Below, in pieces: positions 1 through 6,437 of a stretch of 8,125 bases of DNA (within the stretch, counting starts at the first letter, position 1; the number at the start of each line of letters is the position of its first letter). This stretch comes from Acidaminococcales bacterium (GTDB lineage Bacteria; Bacillota; Negativicutes; Acidaminococcales; JAISLQ01). Made by a program: the position numbers and the translations under genes. A model generated the notes under the pieces. The model had not been told where the DNA came from and ran no database searches. It saw only the letters and a list, made by a program, of their open reading frames with translations. Location of the stretch: contig JAISPA010000294.1 of assembly GCA_031275255.1 (NCBI GenBank), positions 1 through 8,125 on the forward strand. The letters are read 5' to 3'.

Positions 1-33
1 GCCAGTGCTGTACTGTTTCCCGCCGCGCCGCCG

Positions 34-116
34 GAAACGCGCCGGCTGAGGGAATTGAGCGAGAGGTTCTCAAAGGTAAAACTATTTAACGCGTTACTTG
101 GCTTTCCCCCGCCTGC
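34..116 (+). repeat. Dispersed repeat 1, copy A
   Basis: First of three direct copies of a repeat of about 60-85 bp; the others are at 1153-1238 and 1825-1885. The shared core is GGGAATTGAGCGA, followed by a short purine-rich block with CAAAGG and then an ACTT..CGCGTTAC-like block. Copies A and B also share GAAACG and GCCGGCT on the left and CGCCTGC on the right. In copy A the core is followed by a small GAGA/TCTC hairpin. The copies differ at many positions, so they look old rather than recently spread. No coding capacity is seen. I do not recognise it as a named element. Confidence 0.7.
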
Positions 117-120
117 AGCT

Positions 121-239
121 GAACTTGCGCCGCGTTTTTCCGGATGCTCCCCAAATTCCGGGAATACAATGCTTTTTACTTAGGCCATATCGAAAAAACG
201 CCGTATTTACCGCACTTTAAAGACTTGCGGCGCAAGTTC
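121..239. repeat. Inverted repeat with 13-bp perfect arms
   Basis: The arms GAACTTGCGCCGC (121-133) and GCGGCGCAAGTTC (227-239) are exact reverse complements 93 bases apart. A second nested pair is GCGTTTTTC (132-140) against GAAAAAACGC (192-201). The right arm is itself part of a small hairpin (ACTTGC-GGC-GCAAGT). The left arm directly follows dispersed repeat copy A. It could be a short non-autonomous mobile element, a remnant of one, or a structured RNA. No obvious target-site duplication was found. Confidence 0.5.
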
Positions 240-383
240 GGCAGTTAACGCTGAACTAAACAGCCCCAAGCGCAACACAGGGCAAGCCTTTTTCCGGTCG
301 CCGGCGCGGAGTACGGCGCATAGGACTTCTGTCTTATTTTTACAAAAAAGGCATATTTTTCGCGTTTTTTTTGCGCCGGAGGC

Positions 384-409
384 AGGAAAATCGGAAAACA
401 GCGTGAATT
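384..409 (+). promoter_or_regulatory. SigH-type promoter of hup
   Basis: AGGAAAA (384-390) and GAATT (405-409) are separated by 14 bases. This fits the Bacillus subtilis SigH consensus (AGGAWWW, about 14 bases, GAAT), as in spoVG. The -10 side reads GCGTGAATTATAA. Transcription would begin near 416, leaving a leader of about 50 bases before hup. An element of the same design and spacing is at 8091-8116. TATAAG at 409-414 could also serve as a sigma-A -10 box, but no -35 box lies at the right distance. Confidence 0.55.
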
Positions 410-466
410 ATAAGGCAGTAAGTGCGTTTAGAGAGGCGCACAGCAAAATTTTAGGAGGTTTTATTA

Positions 467-805
467 ATGAACAAATCAGATCTGGTCAATGTTGTCGCCG
501 CCAAAGCGGAAATCACCAAAAAAAGCGCCGACAAAGCTGTAAACGCCCTTTTTGAAGCGATCAAAGACGATGTTGCCGCCAAAAACAGGGTGCAGATCGC
601 TGGGTTTGGTTCTTTTGAGGCGCGCGGCCGCGCCGCCCGCAAAGGCAAAAATCCCCAGACCGGCGCCGAAATCAGCATCCCTGCCGCTACTGTTCCCGCT
701 TTCCGGGCAGGCAAAGCGTTTAAAGAAGCTACCAACGGCAAGAAAAAACCGGCGGCCAAAAAACCGGCGGCCAAAAAACCCGCTCCTAAAGCTAAGAAAA
801 AATAG
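467..805 (+). CDS. hup: HU-family DNA-binding protein with lysine-rich C-terminal tail
   Basis: Histone-like HU protein, a homodimeric nucleoid protein that bends DNA and binds it without strong sequence preference. Residues 1-90 form a complete HU core: helical dimerisation part 1-45, then the family signature around GFGSFEARGRAARKGKNP (46-63), with Pro63 at the usual intercalating position of the beta arm. Unusually, the protein continues for 22 residues (91-112), of which 11 are lysine and most others Ala or Pro, in KKPAA units like a histone H1 tail. Typical HU stops at about 90 residues. The tail is encoded partly by a 15-bp tandem repeat. The start is firm: AGGAGG at 453-458 lies 8 bases before the ATG. 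The gene is monocistronic, with a SigH-like promoter upstream and a strong hairpin downstream. HU identity is very sure; the role of the tail is inference. Confidence 0.97.
   Translation: MNKSDLVNVVAAKAEITKKSADKAVNALFEAIKDDVAAKNRVQIAGFGSFEARGRAARKGKNPQTGAEISIPAATVPAFRAGKAFKEATNGKKKPAAKKPAAKKPAPKAKKK
743..780 (+). repeat. 15-bp tandem repeat coding for the HU tail
   Basis: Two identical 15-base units, AAAAAACCGGCGGCC (743-757 and 758-772), are followed by eight bases of a third (773-780). Each unit encodes Lys-Lys-Pro-Ala-Ala, in frame. Because the unit is a multiple of three and contains an A6 run, unit gain or loss would lengthen or shorten the tail without breaking the frame, whereas slippage in the A run would shift it. 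Confidence 0.9.
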
Positions 806-845
806 GCTTTTTTATAAAATCAGGCTTTTTCCGGAACAAGACTTG

Positions 846-874
846 ATTCGGCGGGAAATCAGTTTCCGCTGAAT
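846..874. other. Small hairpin after hup
   Basis: ATTCGGCGGGAAA pairs with TTTCCGCTGAAT with one bulged G and one G-U pair, around a short loop. It lies between the hup stop codon and the larger inverted repeat at 886-928. No T-run follows, so it is unlikely to be a terminator by itself. Confidence 0.35.
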
Positions 875-885
875 GTTCGGACCAG

Positions 886-928
886 TAAAACCACCGATTG
901 CCGCCGGCGGCGGCAATCGGTGGTTTTA
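886..928. terminator. Bidirectional terminator-like hairpin
   Basis: A perfect 20-bp stem (886-905 with 909-928) closes on a 3-base GGC loop. It runs from TAAAACCACCGATTGCCGCC to its exact reverse complement. The A4 at the base on one side and T4 on the other give the form of an intrinsic terminator in both directions. It lies 80 bases after the hup stop codon and is the best candidate for ending that transcript. Confidence 0.7.
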
Positions 929-946
929 TGTTTGCCCGAAACGGCG

Positions 947-998
947 CGCGCCCGCCCGATACTGCCCCCGGCCAAAACCGTGCCGCCTTTGCGGCCGC
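947..998 (+). repeat. Degenerate direct repeat 3, copy X
   Basis: Similar to 1226-1288 in the same orientation. Shared pieces, in order, are a CCCGCC block, ATA.T, CCCxCGGCCAAA, CC.TG.C, CTTTGC and a final GGC/CGC. Gaps are needed to align them. The similarity was judged by eye and is moderate. Confidence 0.4.
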
Positions 999-1099
999 TT
1001 TGAAAGGGAAACATCCGTTCCCCGTTCCCCCCTGCCTCTTTGGGAAAACGGGAGCGAATTGACCGAGGCCGTTGCCGTTTCTTAGCGAAGCCGGGAAAA

Positions 1100-1137
1100 G
1101 GGATTTTACTGTTTGAACGCAGCGAGTTTAAAATCCC
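1100..1137. other. Inverted repeat GGGATTTTA / TAAAATCCC
   Basis: Exact 9-bp arms at 1100-1108 and 1129-1137 surround a 20-base loop. Its C-run continues beyond the stem. It could form a hairpin in RNA from either strand. It has no T-tract expected of a terminator and sits just before dispersed repeat copy B. Confidence 0.4.
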
Positions 1138-1152
1138 CCCCCCGGCGAGCTT

Positions 1153-1238
1153 GAAACGAGCCGGCTTAGGGAATTGAGCGACAGTTTCCCAAAGGGACAA
1201 AACTACTTGGCGCACTTTTGATTTTCGCCCCCGCCTGC
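1153..1238 (+). repeat. Dispersed repeat 1, copy B
   Basis: Second copy, in the same orientation as copy A (34-116) and alignable over its whole length: GAAACGAGCCGGCTTAGGG, the GAATTGAGCGA core, CAAAGGGACAAAACTACTTGGCGCA, then CCCCCGCCTGC. It lacks the GAGA/TCTC hairpin of copies A and C; instead GGGAA and TTCCC flank the core. Confidence 0.7.
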
Positions 1239-1288
1239 GGGAATAGTACCGCCCACGGCCAAAGCCATGGCAGCTTTGCCTGGCGCCG
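1226..1288 (+). repeat. Degenerate direct repeat 3, copy Y
   Basis: Partner of 947-998. It overlaps the right end of dispersed repeat copy B and ends about ten bases before the perR -35 box. The clearest shared stretch is CGGCCAAAxCCxTGxC followed by CTTTGC. Confidence 0.4.
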
Positions 1289-1298
1289 CCCCCTGCTC

Positions 1299-1327
1299 TT
1301 GACACGGCCGGGAAATAAAGCTATGAT
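1299..1327 (+). promoter_or_regulatory. Sigma-A promoter of perR
   Basis: TTGACA (1299-1304), a 17-base spacer and TATGAT (1322-1327) make a near-consensus housekeeping promoter. Transcription should start near 1334, giving a leader of about 64 bases. The -35 box lies immediately after the repeat block 1226-1288. Confidence 0.75.
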
Positions 1328-1336
1328 TGTAGCAAC

Positions 1337-1351
1337 AGATAATGACTATTA
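1337..1351 (+). promoter_or_regulatory. Candidate Per box operator
   Basis: AGATAATGACTATTA resembles the 7-1-7 Per/Fur box TTATAATnATTATAA, with 9 of 14 fixed positions matching. It includes the dyad TAAT-N4-ATTA. It lies a few bases after the predicted transcription start of perR, where a bound repressor would block transcription. Autoregulation is therefore likely but not shown. Confidence 0.45.
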
Positions 1352-1397
1352 ATTAGTTGGTTTCGGAAATTTTTCCCGATGGGCAGGTAACGCTGTT

Positions 1398-1844
1398 ATG
1401 TTTGAAGATATAACCGTTTTCTTGAGAAACAACGGCTTTAAGGCTACGCCGCAAAGATTGGCCGTATATAACGCCTTGGCGTCCACCAACGGGCATCCTA
1501 CCGCCGACGCGCTTTTTTCGGCTTTGCGGCCGCGCTTTCCCACCATGAGCCTGGCCACCGTCTATAAGGCCCTTGACGTACTCGCGGAGCTGAAGTTGAT
1601 TAAAGTGCTGAACACCGGCGAGTTCTCTTTTCGCTATGACGCCGACACGAGCGACCACGCGCATGTGCGCTGCGAAAAATGCGGCAGGGTGTCCGACGTC
1701 TTTTCCGTGGCTGCCGGCAATATTGCAGACATTGTAAAGGAAGCGGAAACGGAAACCGGCTGCGAAATATCCGGCCGGCAGATATATTTTTTCGGTTTGT
1801 GCCCGGAGTGTGCGCGCGCGGCGCGCGCCGGCCAAGGGAATTGA
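1398..1844 (+). CDS. perR: Fur-family regulator, PerR-like peroxide sensor
   Basis: Metal-dependent DNA-binding repressor, 148 residues, usual length for PerR. The winged helix occupies about 1-75 and the dimerisation domain about 76-148. The structural zinc site is present as Cys92/Cys95 (CEKC) and Cys135/Cys138 (CPEC). The five regulatory metal ligands of B. subtilis PerR (His37, Asp85, His91, His93, Asp104) correspond to His33, Asp81, His87, His89 and Asp100. Asp at the last position favours PerR over Fur. In PerR, iron-catalysed oxidation of the histidines releases DNA, so peroxide-defence genes are the expected targets; none lies in the window. The start uses AGGTAA at 1385-1390. The last codons and the stop lie inside a dispersed repeat (1825-1885), giving a tail of ARAARAGQGN after CPEC. 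Family is sure; the PerR subtype is likely. Confidence 0.9.
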   Translation: MFEDITVFLRNNGFKATPQRLAVYNALASTNGHPTADALFSALRPRFPTMSLATVYKALDVLAELKLIKVLNTGEFSFRYDADTSDHAHVRCEKCGRVSDVFSVAAGNIADIVKEAETETGCEISGRQIYFFGLCPECARAARAGQGN

Positions 1845-1885
1845 GCGAGAGGGTCTCAAAGGGAAAAAACACTTGACGCGTTACC
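1825..1885 (+). repeat. Dispersed repeat 1, copy C, overlapping the perR stop
   Basis: Third copy, same orientation as copies A and B: GCCGGCCAAGGG, the GAATTGAGCGA core, a GAGA-GGG-TCTC hairpin, CAAAGGGAAAAAACACTTGACGCGTTAC. The TGA inside the core (1842-1844) is the stop codon of perR, so this copy reaches into the gene. Confidence 0.7.
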
Positions 1886-1923
1886 CATGCTGTCACCCGG
1901 TTAGAACCACTACACTTCTACCC

Positions 1924-2007
1924 CTCTGCGGATAGGTTGCCACGCGGGCGAGGCATGACTCGCCCCTACGACGGACATTGCCTGCGTTTTGCGCCGCGCC
2001 GGGCGGC
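1924..2007 (+). repeat. Palindromic repeat 2, short-loop copy
   Basis: An 84-bp G+C-rich element between the 3' ends of perR and the lysR-type gene. Its centre is a hairpin, GGGCGAG-GCATGA-CTCGCCC (1946-1965). The flanks (CTxTGCGG, TTGCCACGC on the left; ACGGACAT, GCCTGCGTTTTGCGC and GGGCGGC on the right) recur in reverse orientation at 4570-4706. The hairpin may help to end one or both convergent transcripts. It looks like a small REP- or MITE-type element. Confidence 0.75.
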
Positions 2008-2012
2008 CGCAT

Positions 2013-2897
2013 TCAGAAAGCCGTTTCCGCGGCCGCGAAATCCAAAAACGACTGGGCGACCGCGGACAAGTTATGTTCTTTCAGTATGGCGAAGGAGCGT
2101 TTGGTTGACATGTCGCCGCCGGTAAGCGGGCGGCAGCAGAGGCCGTCCGTTTCGAGTTCCTGCGCGCAGCCGGCCGTAACCAGCCCCACCGCTTTCGCGT
2201 TGCGCACCCACATCAGGGTAGTGGGACGGGAGGAAGACACACTGAGCAGGACGGGGGCGAACCCAACGTCGCCGCATATTTCCATGACTTTTGCTTTAAA
2301 TCCCCGGGAAACGCTTAAGGGAACGCCTTGCAGCAGTTTAACCGGCACGGTTTTGATTTTCGGCGAAAGCCACGGGCTTTTTTTGTGAAAAACGGCCACC
2401 AGCCGTTCGCCGACCGCGCCGTAGGATTTGAACATGGGGTTGATATAAGCGGGCGTTCTTATGATGCCGATTTCTATTATACTGCTTACAAGCAAATCCA
2501 TGATCTGGTCGGAGCTCGCTTCGTGGATTTCGTATACGACGTGGGGGTGGAGGGAATAAAAGCCTGTCAGGAGTCCTTCCATGAACGAATCGGGGTAAGA
2601 AGGCGTAAAGCCCAGCCGCAGCGTTCCCCGGTTGCCCGACAGGCAGGCGTTTATTTCGTCCCTGGCCATTTCTTCCAGCGAGCAGATAAGCCTGGTTTTT
2701 TCGTAGAGTATCTGCCCCGCGTCCGTCAGTTCAATACGCCGCGCGCCTCTTTTTAAAATCTGCGCGCCGTATTCTTTTTCCATGGCTTTGATCTGGTTGC
2801 TCAAAGCCGGCTGGGCGATGAGCAGTTCCCGCGCGGCAGCCGAAATGCCGCCTGTTTTCACTATTTTCATAAAATTGCGATAATGCCCGAAGTCCAT
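2013..2897 (-). CDS. LysR-type transcriptional regulator
   Basis: 294-residue LysR-family regulator, normal length. The N-terminal winged helix-turn-helix covers about residues 1-65, with the recognition region around AAARELLIAQPALSNQIKAME (20-40). A linker helix follows, and an effector-binding domain of the periplasmic-binding-protein fold spans about 92-294. I choose the ATG at 2897 because GGGGTGA lies at the correct distance upstream; a GTG at 2906 is also in frame but overlaps that ribosome binding site. It is divergent from the CoA-transferase gene, the usual arrangement for a LysR protein controlling the adjacent pathway in response to one of its metabolites. The ligand cannot be told from sequence. 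No terminator other than the hairpin of the repeat at 1924-2007 lies after it. Confidence 0.93.
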   Translation of the reverse strand: MDFGHYRNFMKIVKTGGISAAARELLIAQPALSNQIKAMEKEYGAQILKRGARRIELTDAGQILYEKTRLICSLEEMARDEINACLSGNRGTLRLGFTPSYPDSFMEGLLTGFYSLHPHVVYEIHEASSDQIMDLLVSSIIEIGIIRTPAYINPMFKSYGAVGERLVAVFHKKSPWLSPKIKTVPVKLLQGVPLSVSRGFKAKVMEICGDVGFAPVLLSVSSSRPTTLMWVRNAKAVGLVTAGCAQELETDGLCCRPLTGGDMSTKRSFAILKEHNLSAVAQSFLDFAAAETAF

Positions 2898-2946
2898 CCG
2901 GTTCACCCCATAGCGAAAAGTTATGGCAGATATACAAAATTGATAT

Positions 2947-2975
2947 TTTTATTATAGCTGAAAGGCTGTTATACT
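2947..2975 (+). promoter_or_regulatory. Promoter of the CoA-transferase operon
   Basis: TATACT (2970-2975) is a good -10 box, but the hexamer 17 bases upstream (TTTTAT, 2947-2952) is a poor -35 box. That is typical of promoters needing an activator, consistent with LysR control. Transcription would begin near 2982, about 30 bases before the start codon. Confidence 0.5.
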
Positions 2976-2979
2976 GCAA
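2951..2979 (-). promoter_or_regulatory. Promoter of the lysR-type gene
   Basis: On the minus strand TTGCAG (2979-2974), a 17-base spacer and a perfect TATAAT (2956-2951) form a good sigma-A promoter. Transcription would start near 2944, about 47 bases before the chosen ATG. The whole spacer coincides with the dyad at 2953-2973. Confidence 0.65.
2953..2973. promoter_or_regulatory. Candidate LysR operator dyad
   Basis: TATAGCTGAAAGGCTGTTATA is an imperfect 21-bp dyad, keeping TATAxCxG on one side and CxGxTATA on the other. It has the size and AT-ended form of LysR-family sites. It fills the spacer of the leftward promoter and covers part of the rightward -10 box. A second AT-rich pair, ATAT-N9-ATAT, lies at 2930-2946 and could be the companion activation or regulatory site. 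Confidence 0.45.
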
Positions 2980-3011
2980 GTAAGATCAAGTTGCTACAGG
3001 AGTGATAAGCG

Positions 3012-4523
3012 ATGCTTGACAAAACCCGGCTTAGAAACCCCCGGCTGTTTGAAAAAATCGTTACCCCCGATCAGGCGGCCGACCTGATTCTTGACGGAAT
3101 GAACGTTGCCACCAGCGGTTTTACGCCGTCAGGCTATCCGAAAATGACGACCGTCGCCCTTGCCCGGCAGATCAAAGAGGGTAAAAAGTGCCGGATCAAT
3201 TTGTGGACAGGCGCGTCGGTCGGCAAGGAGATCGAGGAGGAGCTGGCGGCGGTGGACGGCATAGCCGGGCGCGCCCCGTACTACGCTTTTTCCAACCGTT
3301 CCATGCAAAAAGGCATCAACGAGCGCCGAATCAATTATACGGATCTGCATCTCAGCCATTTCGGGCAGCAAGTACATTACGGCTTTTTCGGCAAGGTGGA
3401 CGCGGCGGTGATTGAAGCCGTCGCCATAACCGAAGAAGGCAATATTATTCTGGGGCCGGGCGTAGGCAACGCGCCGATTTTCGTCAAAGACGCCGAAAAG
3501 ATCATCGTCGAGGTAAACACGGCGCAGCCGCTGGAACTGGAAGGGATGCACGACATATACATCCAGGAAAAGCCGCCGCGCCGGCGGGAGATACCTATTT
3601 ACAGCGTCGGCGGCCGGGTGGGCGTCCCTTACGTCGAATGCGGCCTTGACCGGATAGACGCCGTCGTCGAGTCCGCCGTGCCGGATCAGGTGCGCGACCT
3701 GGCCCCGCCGGACGACAAAAGCAAACAAATCGCCGGCCTTTTGATCGAGTTTTTAAAAAGCGAGCAAAAAAGCGGCCTTCTGCCGCCGGAGATGCTTCCC
3801 CTTCAATCAGGGGTCGGCAGTATCGCCAACGCCGTTTTGTCGGGTTTTAAGGATTCCGCCTACACCGGTCTGGAGATGTATTCGGAAATACTTCAGGACG
3901 CGGTGTTTGAGCTTATTTTGCTGGGAAAGGTGAAATTCGCCTCTGGCTGCGCGTTCACCCCGTCGCCCAAGGTGCTGAAACTTTTCCGCGAGAACGCCGC
4001 GCTCTTTAAAAAATCAATCGTCCTGCGCCCGCTGGACATCAGCAACCACCCGGAGATAATCAGGCGGCTGGGGGTCATAGCGCTCAATACCCCGCTGGAA
4101 TTTGACATTTACGGGCACGCCAATTCCACCCACTCCATGGGTTCGTCCATCCTCAACGGCATCGGCGGCTCGGGCGATTATATGCGCAACGGTTACCTTT
4201 CCGTTTTCGCCACCGAGTCCACCGCCAAAGGCGGGGACGTGTCCCGCGTCGTGCCTTTCGCCGCGCATACAGACCACTCGGAACACGACGTTATGGTTTA
4301 CATCACCGAAAGAGGCGTCGCCGACATCCGGGGCCTGGCGCCGCACGAGCGGGCGCGCCGTATCATCAAAAACTGCGCCCATCCCGATTTTCAGCCCGCG
4401 CTTTACGAATATCTCGAACGGGCGGAAAAGGAGCCCGGGCACATACCGCACGACCTTAAAAACGCCTTTAAAATGCATTGCGCCTTTCAGGAAACGGGCA
4501 CGATGAAAAATATTCGTTTCTAA
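3012..4523 (+). CDS. Acetyl-CoA hydrolase/transferase family CoA-transferase (Cat1/AarC type)
   Basis: 503-residue class I CoA-transferase that would move CoA between an acyl-CoA and a free carboxylic acid in the cytoplasm, through a glutamyl-CoA thioester. Length and motifs fit the succinyl-CoA:acetate and propionyl-CoA:succinate transferases (Cat1, AarC, ScpC). Visible are PLQSGVGSIANAV (263-275), GLEMYSEILQD (286-296) with Glu292 as the likely catalytic glutamate, and the glycine-rich NGIGGSGDY (382-390) near the CoA site. AGGAG at 2998-3002 precedes the ATG. It is the first rightward gene after the divergent lysR-type gene. The neighbouring mutase suggests succinyl-CoA or another dicarboxyl-CoA as one partner. 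The family is sure. The substrate pair is inference; 4-hydroxybutyrate or butyrate transferases are more distant alternatives. Confidence 0.92.
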   Translation: MLDKTRLRNPRLFEKIVTPDQAADLILDGMNVATSGFTPSGYPKMTTVALARQIKEGKKCRINLWTGASVGKEIEEELAAVDGIAGRAPYYAFSNRSMQKGINERRINYTDLHLSHFGQQVHYGFFGKVDAAVIEAVAITEEGNIILGPGVGNAPIFVKDAEKIIVEVNTAQPLELEGMHDIYIQEKPPRRREIPIYSVGGRVGVPYVECGLDRIDAVVESAVPDQVRDLAPPDDKSKQIAGLLIEFLKSEQKSGLLPPEMLPLQSGVGSIANAVLSGFKDSAYTGLEMYSEILQDAVFELILLGKVKFASGCAFTPSPKVLKLFRENAALFKKSIVLRPLDISNHPEIIRRLGVIALNTPLEFDIYGHANSTHSMGSSILNGIGGSGDYMRNGYLSVFATESTAKGGDVSRVVPFAAHTDHSEHDVMVYITERGVADIRGLAPHERARRIIKNCAHPDFQPALYEYLERAEKEPGHIPHDLKNAFKMHCAFQETGTMKNIRF

Positions 4524-4569
4524 ATACTGTTCCCCGGTTAAAACACGGATAAGATTTGCGCGCCTGTTT

Positions 4570-4706
4570 GCCGCCCCGCGCAGCGCAAAACGCAGGCGAT
4601 GTCCGTCGCAGGGGCGAGGCTTGTGCAATCCAAGGATGGATAATGCCGGACACGCCACGGACGGCTGGTGTCCGGCCCTCGCCCGCGTGGCAAAACAGCC
4701 GCAAAG
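4570..4706 (-). repeat. Palindromic repeat 2, long-loop copy
   Basis: Inverted copy of the element at 1924-2007, lying between the CoA-transferase and mutase genes. The outer parts match closely (GCGCAAAACGCAGGC, ATGTCCGTCG, AGGGGCGAG; then CCTCGCCC, GCGTGGCAA, CCGCA). The 6-base loop of the first copy is replaced by 57 bases between GGGCGAGG (4612-4619) and CCTCGCCC (4677-4684). That extra segment carries its own 9-bp hairpin, GCCGGACAC (4645-4653) with GTGTCCGGC (4668-4676). It could attenuate transcription into the mutase gene or give the transcript a stable structure. Confidence 0.75.
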
Positions 4707-4761
4707 ATGCCGCGATTTCAGCCGGGGAGCAGTATAAATAAGGGAAGAGGGAGAGAGCGAA

Positions 4762-6417
<1,656 letters not shown>

Positions 6418-6437
6418 GGCGAAAGAGGTGCGGTTAA

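Larger units (their letters stand above)
1..466. other. Gene-free leader upstream of hup
   Basis: I find no convincing gene in this stretch. It holds the first copy of a dispersed repeat (34-116), a long inverted repeat (arms 121-133 and 227-239), an AT-rich tract (331-372) and a SigH-like promoter (384-409) followed by the hup ribosome binding site. The frames are open only over short distances and none has a plausible start with a ribosome binding site. What lies to the left of base 1 cannot be seen. Confidence 0.7.
929..1298. other. Repeat- and hairpin-rich intergenic region between hup and perR
   Basis: No gene is seen here. The stretch holds two related blocks (947-998 and 1226-1288) and dispersed repeat copy B (1153-1238). 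Two hairpins are visible: CCCGTT..AACGGG (1021-1052) and GGGATTTTA..TAAAATCCC (1100-1137). Reading frames crossing it are rich in Arg, Gly and Pro and have no credible starts, which is typical of G+C-rich non-coding DNA. Confidence 0.6.

Noticed and set aside
141..166. A third SigH-like promoter (CGGATGC, 14 bases, GAATA)
   Set aside because: The spacing fits, but the -35 lacks the leading A and the A/T-rich end, and the next gene is 300 bases away.
859..1305. A 148-codon minus-strand open frame between hup and perR
   Set aside because: It consists of repeats and hairpins translated by chance, is very Arg/Gly-rich, and has no family resemblance.
2898..2906. GTG at 2906 as the start of the LysR-type gene
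   Set aside because: The GTG is part of the GGGGTGA ribosome binding site for the ATG at 2897 and has no ribosome binding site of its own.
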